DNA of 64,000 nt from Rutstroemia sp. NJR-2017a BVV2 (lineage: Eukaryota > Ascomycota > Leotiomycetes > Helotiales > Rutstroemiaceae): positions 186,001-250,000 of the forward strand of contig NJPS01000039.1 of the NCBI GenBank assembly GCA_002946415.1, given 5' to 3'. The translations under genes and the position numbers were made by a program. Positions 1 to 11,471 of this stretch are shown in pieces. The stretch's first letter is position 1; each line of letters starts with the position of its first letter. The notes below the pieces were generated by a model. It was not told the origin of the DNA. It saw only the letters and a program-made list of their open reading frames with translations, and ran no database searches.

Positions 1-1240
1 ATGATTGAACAGCAGATGGTAGCAGCTGGGTAAAACCTACTACTGTATGTTTTCAACTGTGCGAAATAGACGGATACCCCCCCCCCCCCCCCGGAAGTGT
101 TTCCCATGGAGAGAATTCTCCCGGATAAGCACTGCATCTGCATCTGCATTGCCTCGAGGCTACCAGACATTGGGAAGGGATGAACGTAGAAAAGCTTGGA
201 AGAAACTATAGCTCATGGGGAATTCATCCTATTATGCATAAGTCTCTTATCTGGCTTATGTACATAGTACTTATGTCATGCCATGGTCGGAAAGCACGGC
301 CCGCTGTGCGAGCAATATGATTTGTTGTTGCCGTCCGTGGAGGTACATTGAGTGGCGGGGACTCGCACGAAAACGTTTATCTTTCGCTCCTCGCACGGGA
401 ATATCATTAATACTGTACTTACATGCGGCAATGCAGAGATACATGTGCAGGACCGTAACACGGTATCACCGAACAGGATGGGCGTGAGGTGGCTTGTTCT
501 AGCCCGTCATCATGGCTGCCAGATTTCGCGGAAGCGATACAGCAGACCGCAGTAGCGACGATGGCCAGATCTAGTGAACATCTAGGAGGGTATATGAGAT
601 GAAATATCAGTCGACAAAGGGCACAAAAACTGCAGAAAGGGTCGTATGGAGATGAACTGGAATGTGGAAGACTGAGAGTCTAGGGTTGTTGACTCGAGTG
701 GAGTTGCGGTGAGTTGGGCGAATGACCTCTTTCGAGGCATCTAGGTACTCGGGCAAGGTATCAGGACATGTAGGTAGAAATATCTAGAAGGGTCAGGACT
801 AAGGCGAAACGAGGATTGCTTTCCATGGCCGCACACATTCTAGCCAAAACATGGGTGTGGGAGGAACTTTTTGCGTCTGTGTAGCTTTTTGATCGTGTGG
901 TTGGCAAAAGATGATTCAGAGCACGGACTGGAATGTGGTGCGTGCCCTCAACTGGTAGCGGTTTCGGCTGTCTGAGCTGCAAGTGCTCAGATGGAATCCT
1001 GCGCCGTCCTCGGCATCCCCACTATTCTCTTCCCCTCCTCCAGTCCTCGAGTGCGCCTCTCCACTATCAAGAAAAAAAAGTATCTTCGTCCCATTTATCG
1101 AGGTACTTTGTACGATTTGTGCTGTACCTCGCTTTGTTTTCAAGACAACCTCACCGGTACCTGCACCGAGTGGAAGAAGCTGGCGATGGGAGTCACGCGA
1201 CAGGAAGAATCGGATGTTTTGCCATTGTAGCTACTTGTAC

Positions 1241-1280
1241 TGTAGTCTGTAGTTTGTAGCCTGTAGCCTGTAGGCTGTAG
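1241..1280. repeat. Heptamer tandem array (TGTAGNN)
   Basis: Five full heptamers (TGTAGTC, TGTAGTT, TGTAGCC, TGTAGCC, TGTAGGC) and one partial unit follow one another. The first five bases are invariant and the last two vary. It lies in non-coding sequence and I assign no function. Confidence 0.85.
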
Positions 1281-1527
1281 ATTCTCGGATGGCATGGAGT
1301 GGATAGCACAATGCACCCCGAGCTTTTAATGTACGAAAGACAGCGCTACTTCAGACCAGGGAGCGACCCTCGATATCGTATCACAGGACACACTGCCGAC
1401 CGAGGCCCTGCGTAGAAGAAAGTGCGCTTCTGCTCTGCTGTTTCAACCCGCTCGGTCGATTCAATCCACTCAGTTCCCTCAATTCACTCAACTTCGCAGT
1501 TCGACCTCGGAACGACATAGCCTCGAA

Positions 1528-1559
1528 ATGTACGAATGTACGAATGTACGAATGTACGA
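1528..1559. repeat. Octamer tandem array (ATGTACGA)x4
   Basis: Four perfect copies of ATGTACGA are followed by one diverged copy. Because the unit is 8 bp, the array gives similar peptides in all three frames; these are not evidence of a gene. Confidence 0.9.
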
Positions 1560-2594
1560 AAGTACACTACTTCGTCCTTCGTACTCCAGCAACAATGCTT
1601 CGGCCTTCGGGTGGCCAATGCTTCAATTCCATTCCATCAATTTCCTCTGTTCTCCTCGATTCATCCAATCATCGGCTCGAATGCCCAGAAAAGCGTCGAA
1701 GCTACTCGAATTTATACTATCATGGTAATCCGTATCCCGCTTGAAAGATACAATCCCTGTCTGCATGATATATGTGACACCACCTTCACGATAATGCCCG
1801 CTAGTCAGTTTACCTGCATTAGCGTCTCAAATTTTTGTTGACATGCTGAGATCCGATGCGCTCTGTTTTGATCGTCGTCCTGAACTTATCCAGAATTTTG
1901 AGCCGCCAATATCTGCTTCGGTGCATTTCCGTTGCCCAGACATGGGCAGACTGCAAACATGGGAAGCATTCCCCACTACCAAGCAGGAATCGCACTGGCA
2001 TACGCTCCCATCCATTGATGCAGTCAGGGAAAGGATAAACGGGAATGCATAACTTATTGCATACACACGAAATAATAAGGTGAGAAGGAGGGTACAAGGA
2101 CAGTAAGTGGGTGCATCTGCGAGGGGAAGGGGAAGGGGAAGCGGAAGCAGAAATCCTTTTTTCTGCTGTTTTCCATCAAAATCGCTCGTTCCGGAAATTT
2201 GGTATCGGTGGAGTGTGCAAGCAGAAGGGTCGGTGGCCAAGGAAACATATATTTTCCCCTCCCTCTTGGTTCACTACTTTATCTACTTTACCACTTCTCC
2301 CTCACCGGTACTTTTCTCCCTCTTATAACCCCTCTACCTCTACCCTCTTCCGTACTGCTACAGTTCCAAACAGACTCACCATATCTTCATCATCTAATAT
2401 CTCACTCTTCTTACCCGCGTGTGGCTTGCTTCGCATTTTCTCCCTCAAACCTGCTCATAATCTACCACTACTTAATTTTGCTTCGGAAGCTGCACCCACG
2501 TTCTAACTAAGCACTTCCTTATACATTCGACTTGCTTTTAGAGAATCTGGTATCCGTTCTCAAAGCCAAAAGAGTCAAAATAGGTTCCGAGAGA

Positions 2595-4356
2595 ATGCCC
2601 CGCGGCAATCAAAAACCGTCGGTCCAAGATCCAAACAAATTTCCTACCACTCAGCTATTCTTACTTGGTAAGTTGCTATTTTTACCTTCCACATTCCACA
2701 CACCCGCCACTCTTTAAGCCATTCTGACCTTCAACCCTAGCTATCGTCCGTCTTGCGGAGCCTATCGCCCTCACCTCTATCTTCCCCTACGCTTGGGCAC
2801 TTGTCAAGAAATTCGAGGTCGGCAATGAAGATGATGCTTCTTTCTATGCGGGGCTCCTCATCTCAGCCTTCGCCCTCGCGGAGGCCACAACGGGCATGTA
2901 CTGGGGAGGGCTATCGGATCGCATAGGGCGCAAACCTGTGCTGCTTGCGGGCTGCTTTGGAACTATGCTCAGTATGGTCCTGGTCGGATTTGCTTCGAAT
3001 ATCTGGGCTGCGCTTATTGGCAGAGCGCTGGGTGGCTTCTTGAATGGTAACATTGGGGTCATTCAGACTATGGTTGGTGAAATGGTCACCAAGCCAGAAC
3101 ATGAACGTAAGTATTTTCTCTTAACCATTGGTGCCCCTCAAAGCAATTGGCACCTCTTCTTGACCAATTGGGACTTTGTGAGCTAATATTGGGTTTCTAC
3201 AGCTCGAGCTTATTCTGTAATGCCTTTCGTCTGGAGCATTGGAACCATCATTGGCCCGGCTATTGGAGGTACATTTGCGGACCCGACCACAACCTTCCCT
3301 AACGTGTTCTCACCCGACGGCATCTTCGGCACTTTCCCATACCTACTTCCGAATTTGATTTGCGCTGGTTTGCTTCTGATCAGTATCTTGGCCGGATTTT
3401 TCCTTCTCCAAGAGACGCACCCAGATATGCAACCTCGTGTTTCTCTGCCGGAAGATACATACCATTCTGAAGAAACTCCATTGATGGCCACCGCAGATGC
3501 CATCAAGACACCTGCAGTTGATTTGCGAGCCGAGACATATGGAACCTTCCAGGGTAGTGATACTGCTTGGCGCAACACCCCGACCAAATTCACCCCACCC
3601 AAGGTTTTCACCAAAAATGTGATTGCTCTGATTATTGCGTTGGGTGTTTTCACCTACCATACAATGACCTATGATCATCTTCTTCCCATTTTCCTCGAAG
3701 ACGACCAGGGAACCCGCGAAACCATCTCCGCAATTGCCAACGGAAGTCCTCTCAACGTTCCAGGTGGACTCGGTCTCAGCGTCCAACAAGTCGGCGTGAT
3801 TATGTCCGTGAACGGCATGATTGCCTTATTCGTCCAAGCCGTTATCTTCCCACTCGTCGCCGAGCGTTTCGGTGTCTATCGCCTCTTCATCACCGTCTCC
3901 ATCCTGCACCCACTCGCATACATGATGGTCCCATTCCTCATGTACCTCCCCTCATCTCTCTTCTACCCTGGTCTCTACACCTGTCTCTTCGTCCGCAACC
4001 TCTTCGCCATCATCGCCTACCCCGTCATCCTCATCCTCATCAAAGAAGCCACTCCCTCGCCTACCGTCCTCGGCAAAGTCAACGGCCTCGCTGCATCGGC
4101 CGGAGCTGCGTGCAGGACTGTCGCGCCGCCGGTTTCGGGATACTTGTACGCGCTGGGCAGTAAGACGCATTTCACGGGTCTCGCATGGTTTGGAAGCGCG
4201 TTTGTTGCGGCGCTGGGTTCGTTCCAGTGTTTTATGATTAGTAGGACTAGAAGAGAGAACGATGGTGAAGAAGTCGGTGCGGCGGATATGTATAAGGGGG
4301 GAGCGTCGATTGTGGTCGTAAATGAAATAGAAGGAAGCGGCAGCGAAAGTGAGTGA
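2595..4356 (+). CDS. MFS transporter, DHA1-type drug/H+ antiporter-like
   Basis: The model is three exons, 2595-2667, 2741-3106 and 3203-4356, giving about 530 residues; both introns have GTAAGT donors and the frame is continuous across them. The product is an integral membrane protein of the major facilitator superfamily. MFS motif A is clear (GGLSDRIGRKP) in the loop after TM2, and an antiporter-type motif C is present (IGTIIGPAIGG). A long hydrophilic central loop with acidic and Ser/Thr residues separates two sets of about six helices. The protein resembles fungal DHA1 carriers of the ZIFL/YCR023C kind, often annotated as multidrug or zinc-tolerance transporters. The substrate cannot be read from sequence. 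It is convergent with LEU1. The start is the first ATG after a CT-rich leader. Confidence 0.85.
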
Positions 4357-5865
4357 GCGTGTCATAGCCGGGAAAGGAGAAAAACGAGAAAATGAATGAG
4401 ATATGAACGGGATGGGATTCAGCATAGGACGGCGTTTTGCTTCATTACTACTACTACGGCGCAGCATGGGGGCACAAAAAAATTCGGGAGTTCTTGATAG
4501 CGGATTAGCGGGCGTTTGGGAGAATTGCATGTATGGGTTCGGTATGGTGATTTGGAGATTGATTGATGATGGTATTTCTTGGGGGAACGCCTTCTCTTGT
4601 GCATATTTTGATGGAGGGAAATCAAATCATTCTCGGATAGTTTAGGATATGGATAAGTATTTAGAGTCTATATAGGATGATGAGGATGAGGGGGAAATTC
4701 ATTTATTACTATTACTGTGCGTTTCTGTGTCTGCGTGTATGTGAATGTATGTCCCGCTCTTGTTGTTTGTGAAGGAAGGAATGTATATATCTAAGCCGAG
4801 TCCATTCTTCTTCTTATTCTTATTCTTGAATACTTCGTTCGTTCGTTCGTTCTAGTTTGTTTGCAATGAATGGGCTTGAAGTAAAGTAAAGTAAAGGAAA
4901 GTAACGTTAAGTGCATGACAGCTTGTCGGGTCGGGTCTGGTCTGGTCTGGGCTAGGCTGGGCTGGGCTGGGCTGAATGATGTCGGATATGTGTGTGTGGT
5001 GTAATGATAGTGAGATGGTAGGGTGTAGGGGAGTGGGTAAGGAGCAGGGGAGGAGTAGGGGAGTCTTCGCACAAAGCAATTTCGTCTCGATATTTTACGA
5101 TTGATGAACATTGAACAACGGGATCAATGAATGAATGGATGGGCTGGTCAATGAGTAGGTAGACGGATGGATGGATGAGTAGATGGATGTAGGAATGGAT
5201 AGACAATGATGGATAGGTGGATGAGTAGATGAATATAGGGATCGATAGACAATGAATGAAGAGAGAGACGGATTGGGAAGTAGATAGATAGATTAAGAAA
5301 AAAAAGCCGAGCTCTGTACATACAGATTAAGTCACATACTTTACATACATACACCCCTTCTCGTAAGCCATATCATCCAACTCTCCTATCTACCTTACAA
5401 CAGGCCTCATATCATCAAGTCACTCAATGCCAAGCATATCACACAGTCAACAGTTGTATATAGTTTATTTCCTATATTTAACTGAATACCTGTATGCACG
5501 TGTGCATGTTCCTTCCCACGCATATCGAGACCGTTGAGGGAAAAGATAACTATTTATCCCATCCTCCATTGCATTAAGTGCCCTTCCCGTCCTGTTCATC
5601 CATGCATACATCATACATCATACATACCCACATTTTCTCATATGCTTTTCCCATCATAGTTTTCCATGCTAGAATCCAGTCCAATAGATCCTTGAGTCAA
5701 AATAATGTATAGATGCCATTCATTCGTTCATTTGTTCGCAAAAACATAAATGTAGCCATCACCTTGCAAGTGAAAACACCCACCCAGCAAGTCGCAGCAA
5801 CATGCAAAAAAAACTCCGCCCAAAAAGATCCCAAGAAATCTTAATTTCATTCGCAACGAAGAAGT
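4357..5865. repeat. Convergent 3' intergenic region with low-complexity satellites
   Basis: This separates the 3' ends of the transporter and LEU1. It holds no supportable gene. It contains a TTCG array near 4836-4853, AAAGT repeats near 4878-4903, TCTGG/GCTGG repeats at about 4925-4975 and degenerate GGAT/GAATGA repeats at about 5120-5260. Open frames across these are repeat artefacts. Confidence 0.7.
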
Positions 5866-8367
5866 TTACCACTCAAGTGGTTCCTTGATCTCCTCGCCAC
5901 GGTTTGTTTTAGGTAAAGGAGCTGGCTTCATAGCCAACTTTCCATTCTTGCCTCTCTTCAAGTACCCGCTTCCATTCAACCATGGAGTATCTCTGGTCAT
6001 CTTCTGCTCGAATTTATTGATCTGTTCCTCTTTCTTGAGAGTCAATCCGATATCATCAAGACCGTTGATCAAACAATCCTTTCTGAACGGCTCGACGTCG
6101 AAGCTGCAGATCTTGTTGCCAGATGCGTCGCTAATGGTTTGATTTGGAAGATCAATCTCAATCTCCTTACCCGCGCGAGCTTCAGCTGCGATGGCATCGA
6201 GATCAGCCGCGTTGGTGATGGCAATTGGAAGCATGCCGTTTTTGAACGTGTTGTTGAAGAAGATGTCGGCGAAGGAGGGAGCAATGATACACTTGATGCC
6301 GAAGTCGAGAAGCGCCCACGGGGCATGCTCACGGGAACTTCCGCAACCGAAGTTAGGTCCGGTGACAACGAGGACCTTGGATTTTCGGTATTGTTCTTGG
6401 TTGAGAACGAAGTCTGGCTTCTCAGATCCATCCTCGTTGAAACGAAGAGCATAGAAAAGCGCAGAACCAAGACCAGTTCTCTTGATTGTCTTCAAGAACT
6501 GCTTAGGAATGATAGCATCAGTATCGACATTCGAACGGTCCATTGGTGCTGCAATTCCCTTGTAAACCGTGAACTTAGGAAGGCCGGCACTAGTGTGAGC
6601 AGCGGTGCTGTTGGTTTGAGGAGTGCTATCTTCTGGTTGGTCCGTAAGCATCTCGCGCTCATCATCATCAGTCTCCACTCGTTCATCGACGTGTGCCTTG
6701 CCCTGAGTTGGTTCTGTTGATGACTTCTTTGGAGTTGGTACGCTCTTTCCTTCGGTGAACTTTCGTACATCAGTGAGAGTGCCACCAATAGCAGCTGCAG
6801 CCGCCATGGCAGGCGACATCAAATGAGTACGACCTCCAGCTCCTTGACGTCCTTCGAAGTTTCGGTTGCTGGTACTAGCACATCGCTCCTTTGGTGCCAA
6901 TATATCTGGGTTCATACCGAGACACATACTGCAGCCAGCTTCTCTCCACTCGAATCCGGCATCAAGGAAAATTTTGTCAAGACCTTCCTCCTCTGCTTGG
7001 TCCTTGACAAGACCTGAACCAGGAACAACCATCGCTCGCTTGATAGTGGCTGCAACCTTTTTGCCTTTGACGATTTCTGCAGCGGCTCGGAGATCCTCAA
7101 TTCTTGCATTCGTACAAGAACCAATAAAGACCTTGTCCAACACAATATCCTCCATTCGAGTTCCAGCAGTAAGGCCCATGTATTCCAACATTCTTCTGCC
7201 ATTTTGCTTCTTACCTTCGTCTTTGAATGTCTCCGGATCTGGGACCACACCAGTAATTGGGACAACATCTTCCGGGCTAGTACCCCAGGAGACTGTAGGA
7301 ACGACATCCTTGGCGTCGATGAAGACATCGATGTCGTATTTGGCACCGGGATCAGATTGTAAACTCTTCCAGTACTTGACTGCTTTGTTCCACTCGTCTG
7401 AGCCATATTTTGGTGCAAGAGGACGACCCTTGAGATATTCGAATGTAACCTCATCCGGAGCAATCATGCCAGCTCTAGCCCCACCTTCAATTGACATATT
7501 ACAAATCGACATGCGACCTTCCATACTCAAGCCTCGGATAACCGAACCGCAATACTCGATGACTGCACCAGTACCTCCGGCTGTTCCGATCACTCCGATT
7601 GCATGTAAGATAACATCCTTTGCTGTGACACCGGGGGCGAGCTCTCCATCAACTTGAATTCGCATGTTCTTGCTTCGTTTCTGAATCAAGGTCTGCGTTG
7701 CAAGGACATGCTCGACCTCACTGGTACCAATACCAAAGGCCAAAGCTCCAAAAGCTCCATGTGTTGATGTATGACTGTCGCCACACACGACCGTCGTTCC
7801 CGGAAGAGTGAAGCCCTGCTCAGGACCGATGATATGTACGATACCCTGGCGTTTGTCACCAAGGCCGAAGTATGTAATGCCGAATTCTTTAACGTTACTT
7901 TCGAGAGTCATGCATTGAAGTCTGGAGTCTTCTTCTTCGACAAAGGTTTCGATATTCTTAAGATTTTTCCGGGAGCTGGTTGGCACATTCTTTGCGGTAT
8001 GTTAGTCTCCACTCAAGTTGTCTCAAACTGTAATTCTTACATGATCCGTTGTTGCTAGGGTGCAATCTGGTCTGCGGACCTTTCTGCCGGCATTTCTCAG
8101 TCCCTCAAAAGCTTGCTACAAGTATTGGTTAGCTAGTGGCGGACAGTGGCGGGCAGTGGTGTGATGTGAAATCAAGAGAGCATACCGGTGAAGTGACTTC
8201 GTGTACTAAATGTCTATCTGTAGAGGGTCAGTCGAGGTCCCACGAGCTCAGAACAGGTTGCACATACCAATGTAAACTAATAGAGTACCATCCATTGCCT
8301 CATCCACGATATGGTCTTGAAGGACCTTATCGTAGAGAGTTTGTGGACTACCTTCCGCAGTAGGCAT
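5866..8367 (-). CDS. LEU1: 3-isopropylmalate dehydratase (isopropylmalate isomerase), leucine synthesis
   Basis: Four exons on the minus strand (8367-8268, 8217-8186, 8115-8041, 7989-5866) give about 776 residues, the usual size for the fungal enzyme. It converts 2-isopropylmalate to 3-isopropylmalate, the second step of the leucine branch. The LeuC-like part comes first and holds the three 4Fe-4S cysteines, C361 ([10 protein letters not shown]) and C422/C425 ([10 protein letters not shown]). A charged, Ser/Thr-rich linker follows, and the LeuD-like swivel domain begins near residue 541 with [13 protein letters not shown]. Bacteria carry the two parts as separate subunits. The start ATG gives [15 protein letters not shown], and the exon joins rebuild the conserved [18 protein letters not shown] stretch. 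An everted CCG-N4-CGG site lies 193 bp upstream of the ATG. Confidence 0.96.
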
Positions 8368-8559
8368 TTTGACAAATCTGTTGGTCTCTTGAACTGCAAA
8401 TGTGACCTGAAGTTGATTTTACAATAGATAGAAAATAACAAGAAGTGAAAGAGAAGATCAAATAAGGAGGAAGAATATACAATGGTTCGATCCGGAGTTT
8501 GGGCAATTTTGTAGTGCGGGGTGGGATTTTATGATGCTTCAACTCAAAGACAATTTGGG

Positions 8560-8569
8560 CCGATATCGG
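8560..8569. promoter_or_regulatory. Candidate Leu3-type site, CCG-N4-CGG
   Basis: The palindrome CCGATATCGG lies 193 bp upstream of the LEU1 start codon. Fungal Leu3 zinc-cluster activators bind everted CCG half-sites spaced by four bases (consensus CCGGNNCCGG) in leucine-pathway promoters. Half-sites and spacing fit; the inner dinucleotides differ from the best consensus. Binding is inferred from position and pattern. Confidence 0.5.
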
Positions 8570-10430
8570 TCCCGAAAACCACCCCTTGCAACATGCCACC
8601 AATCACATCACGGGCATTACCTACATAGCATACACGACAGCCACCTGCTTCTTTTGAAACCAGCGTCTTCGTCGGCGATAGCCAATCAACGGGGACAGGA
8701 TGAGAGTGTAAAGGGAGATGATATGTTATCATATTTCCGTTTCTGATGCTGACATCGCTGTGTCGCTGCGCAAGTGCCGTCTTACCGAGTACTGTAACGT
8801 TGTCTGATAACCCCGCGAATTTGCTATGGGTGGAAGAAACCTATCAACCTGAGTAGTCGTTGGTATACAAGCAACGCCGATGGTACAGCTTCAGTTGGGA
8901 CCATGAAGATGCACGTTCATCAGCAGCTTGGTTCTACAAGATGCATACCAAGCCACATAATCCTGCAACTCTATCTTACCCCAGCTTTTCATGTTTGACG
9001 CAATATTCCTCCTCGTTTGAAGCAACATTCTCGGACAATTGTTACCTATTTTGGGTCGGGAGATGTGCTCTTCCCGGAAAATCCCAAGTTGTGCATTTGT
9101 CCTCTTCTTGCTTCACATCCTCTCTTCAGTTACTGGTACTCCTCGTCCTTTATAGTTCCTCTGTCTTGGCCCTCCATGAATTGCAGACACGGTAACTTCC
9201 CAATGAGAGACTACTGCATCGTTGTTGAGTATGTTATGCATCATGCTTCTCTATGCGCCTGCGCGTCCGCACCGCTACCACTCTCCCGGTCTTCTAAGTA
9301 GTCGAGATATCTCATCCTGTCAAACTTCCAGGATATGAAACTGGATGGCCTCCTTGGCTGTAAAGTATACTTCAAGCTATGATCGGTCTGTGGTGCTACA
9401 CTTCCAAGTGCTCTCTAAACAAACGAATCACGTGACGGTCCACGTCAAGAATCGTGCGCTGTTGTTACACCAATGCATCCCATGCTGATGTAGGAGCTCT
9501 CTTCATCTCACTGGTGCTGCGGTGTTCTCCTGTGTTTGTAGCATGTTCTTGGAATTCTGAGATCAGTTCCCCGTACTTCTAGACATCCATCGACCTGGGA
9601 ACACCAAGCAACATCTCCTGCAACTCCGACCCAAAATATCCGCCGACGGGCACACCGAGGTAGATTTTAGGTTTCTCGTTCGGGAAGGTGTGAGTTCCCG
9701 TCATGGACCTGGTCATGTTATCTGTATCAGTGTTAGCTGGCGCGTCGAAGACCAGTGATGGAATTCCGAAGGGAATGAGTAATCCCGATAAATCGTTGCT
9801 TGGGCGTGTGTGGATGATTGTTGCTGTTGGTCATTCGGTGCCAGTCTATCCTTATATACGTTTCCGCTTCTGCAAATCGAAGAGTTCCCAACGTCTTGCT
9901 ACTTGAATCGACATGTAATTCATACTTTGCTGGCATGTTGTATGTAAAACAGCAGGCAAGGAGACACATCGTGTGTATGATTCTCCTCTAGTCGGCACAG
10001 CTTAACGGCGTCCGACCCCCGATTAGGTACTGGCAGCGGCATTCGAGACAGGCAAAAGGCATCCGTGACTTTACTATCGATGGTAATAGGTCACAAGGAA
10101 CGCATCAATTATTCTAGACTTTGTGTATCTTACAATCAATGGCATTGCTTCTATCTACTAAGTAGCTTCCCATCCCCAGCTTCAATGTCCCAAACACCAT
10201 TCAACCAGACTCATCCACCACTTCTTCCTGTTCCTCTCCCCTCCTCTTGTATTCTTCAACCGAGACAGCATCTTCATCTTGACTTTCCTGCAAGCCATCC
10301 ACCTGTGTTCGAATGAGCCGTCGTGGTAGTCTGTGACTATATTTACTAGCTGATTCAGGCGGCTTGGTCGGAATTGTTGACGACAATGGTAGTGAAGGTC
10401 GATGTTCCTAGTCTGCGTCTTCGACGGCTA
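8570..10430. other. Intergenic region, no gene recognised
   Basis: Beyond the LEU1 promoter I find no conserved protein in any frame. A minus-strand open frame at 10201-10386 has an acidic end (residues such as ESQDEDAVSVEEYKRRGEEQEE) that looks coding-like. It lies next to the decayed exon copies at 10431-10920, so it may be another remnant of the same gene family. Confidence 0.45.
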
Positions 10431-10920
10431 GTTCAGATTCAATTAGCTTGTTGTCAGTCTTCATATTCTGTTTCAGATCTCCAGGACTTACTACCAGAAA
10501 GAGTCGAATGACCTTCGGTGACGTCGCTCCCTCTTCTCCCTCACCGTCTCCTCGCCGTCATTCCAACCTTCAAGACTGTCCCTTATCATCTTCATCAACG
10601 ACGTCTTGTTCTTTGCAACGGAGAGGCCATAACTCATTCTCTTGTGCGGCTGGTTCTAGACCAATTAGCTTGTTGTCGTCTGTATCTTCTGTTTCAAATT
10701 TTCAGGACTTACTACCAGAAAGAGCCGAATGATGTTCGGTGGCGTCTCTCCCTTTTCTCCCGCATCGTATCTTCCCCGTCGTTCCAGTCACCGAGCCCTT
10801 CTCGTATTAGTTGCATCAAGGACATTTTATCCTTCTCCTTCTCTTACTCCTCGTCATTCCGGTCCCCCAACCATTGTCTAACGACATCTATCAAGGATGT
10901 CTTTCTTCTGAAATGAGAAA
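10431..10920 (-). pseudogene. Two decayed tandem copies of the last exon of the upstream repeat gene
   Basis: Two related segments, about 10431-10625 and 10652-10915, follow each other with a period near 221 bp. On the minus strand each encodes a version of the C-terminal tail of the gene at 11472-13102: roughly SLM..IR..L..WNDGEE followed by REKRERRHR.SF and then a stop. The 10652-10915 copy has a further upstream half-unit (WLGDRNDEE) cut by an in-frame TAA. Both share downstream flanking sequence, including an ACTTACTACCAGAAAGAG stretch on the plus strand, so the duplicated block is longer than the peptide. No start codon or complete frame links them. I read them as gene fragments left by duplication, though they could be exons of a gene I cannot assemble. 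Confidence 0.5.
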
Positions 10921-11471
10921 GTATAATGAGAACTTTGAGGACTGAAGTGGGGAAGGGTTCCATGTAAGCAGTAATTGATAAGATGTAGAGAGAGGGAGGA
11001 AGGCAATTCAGCTGGAGGAGGTAGCAATAAGTAGTCCTCTTGTAGCCCCTGTGGCTCCTGCATAGAGAACATGTTTACATCGCCATTGAGGAAGGAGGGA
11101 GTTGCCGCTACGAGTTGAATAATAGACACGTTTGAAGAATTTACCGGCTGTGTCTTCTTCATCAAAGCGAAGTTTCAATTTTGGTTGTGCCTCCCAAGAC
11201 GCGACGATGATCTGAAATAAGTTCATTGAATGTGTATCAATATTTGAAGCTGTATGGATATTGGAGTCGGGGGCAATGTTTTGGATTTGGATTATTACTT
11301 GAAATTTACCATGTGTTGAAGCTGTCGCACATTTTGGACATATGTCAATGTTTGGATATTTATATTTATTCAAGAGTACTTGGGTATTTTAGGTGTCGCA
11401 GTTCTAAACCAAGCGTATGGTTTATCCAAGAGTAAAGTATCCTTCCTTGTCCCCCACTCACCCAATATCTA
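10921..11471. other. Sequence between gene fragments; possible remnant exon
   Basis: A minus-strand open stretch at about 11140-11215 (IIVASWEAQPKLKLRFDEED) is bounded by an acceptor-like TTTCAG and a donor-like GTAAAT, so it could be an exon of a decayed or unrecognised gene. The frames around it cannot be joined with confidence. Nothing else here is supportable. Confidence 0.3.

Larger units (their letters stand above)
1..2594. other. Intergenic region upstream of the MFS gene
   Basis: I see no supportable gene here: the open frames are short, overlap one another on both strands and match no family I know. The stretch holds a 16-base C run at 77-92, a heptamer array near 1241-1280 and an octamer array at 1528-1559. 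From about 2240 to 2560 the plus strand is rich in C and T, which is typical of the promoter and leader of a fungal gene, here the transporter that starts at 2595. Confidence 0.6.

Noticed and set aside
77..92. Run of 16 C
   Set aside because: It may be a real homopolymer or a sequencing or assembly artefact; it carries no other signal.
3952..4530. 192-codon frame on the minus strand
   Set aside because: It is antisense to the end of the MFS transporter, with no recognisable domain.
6866..7657. 263-codon open frame on the plus strand
   Set aside because: It lies wholly antisense to the conserved LeuC part of LEU1 and its peptide is a mirror of that coding sequence with no domain of its own.
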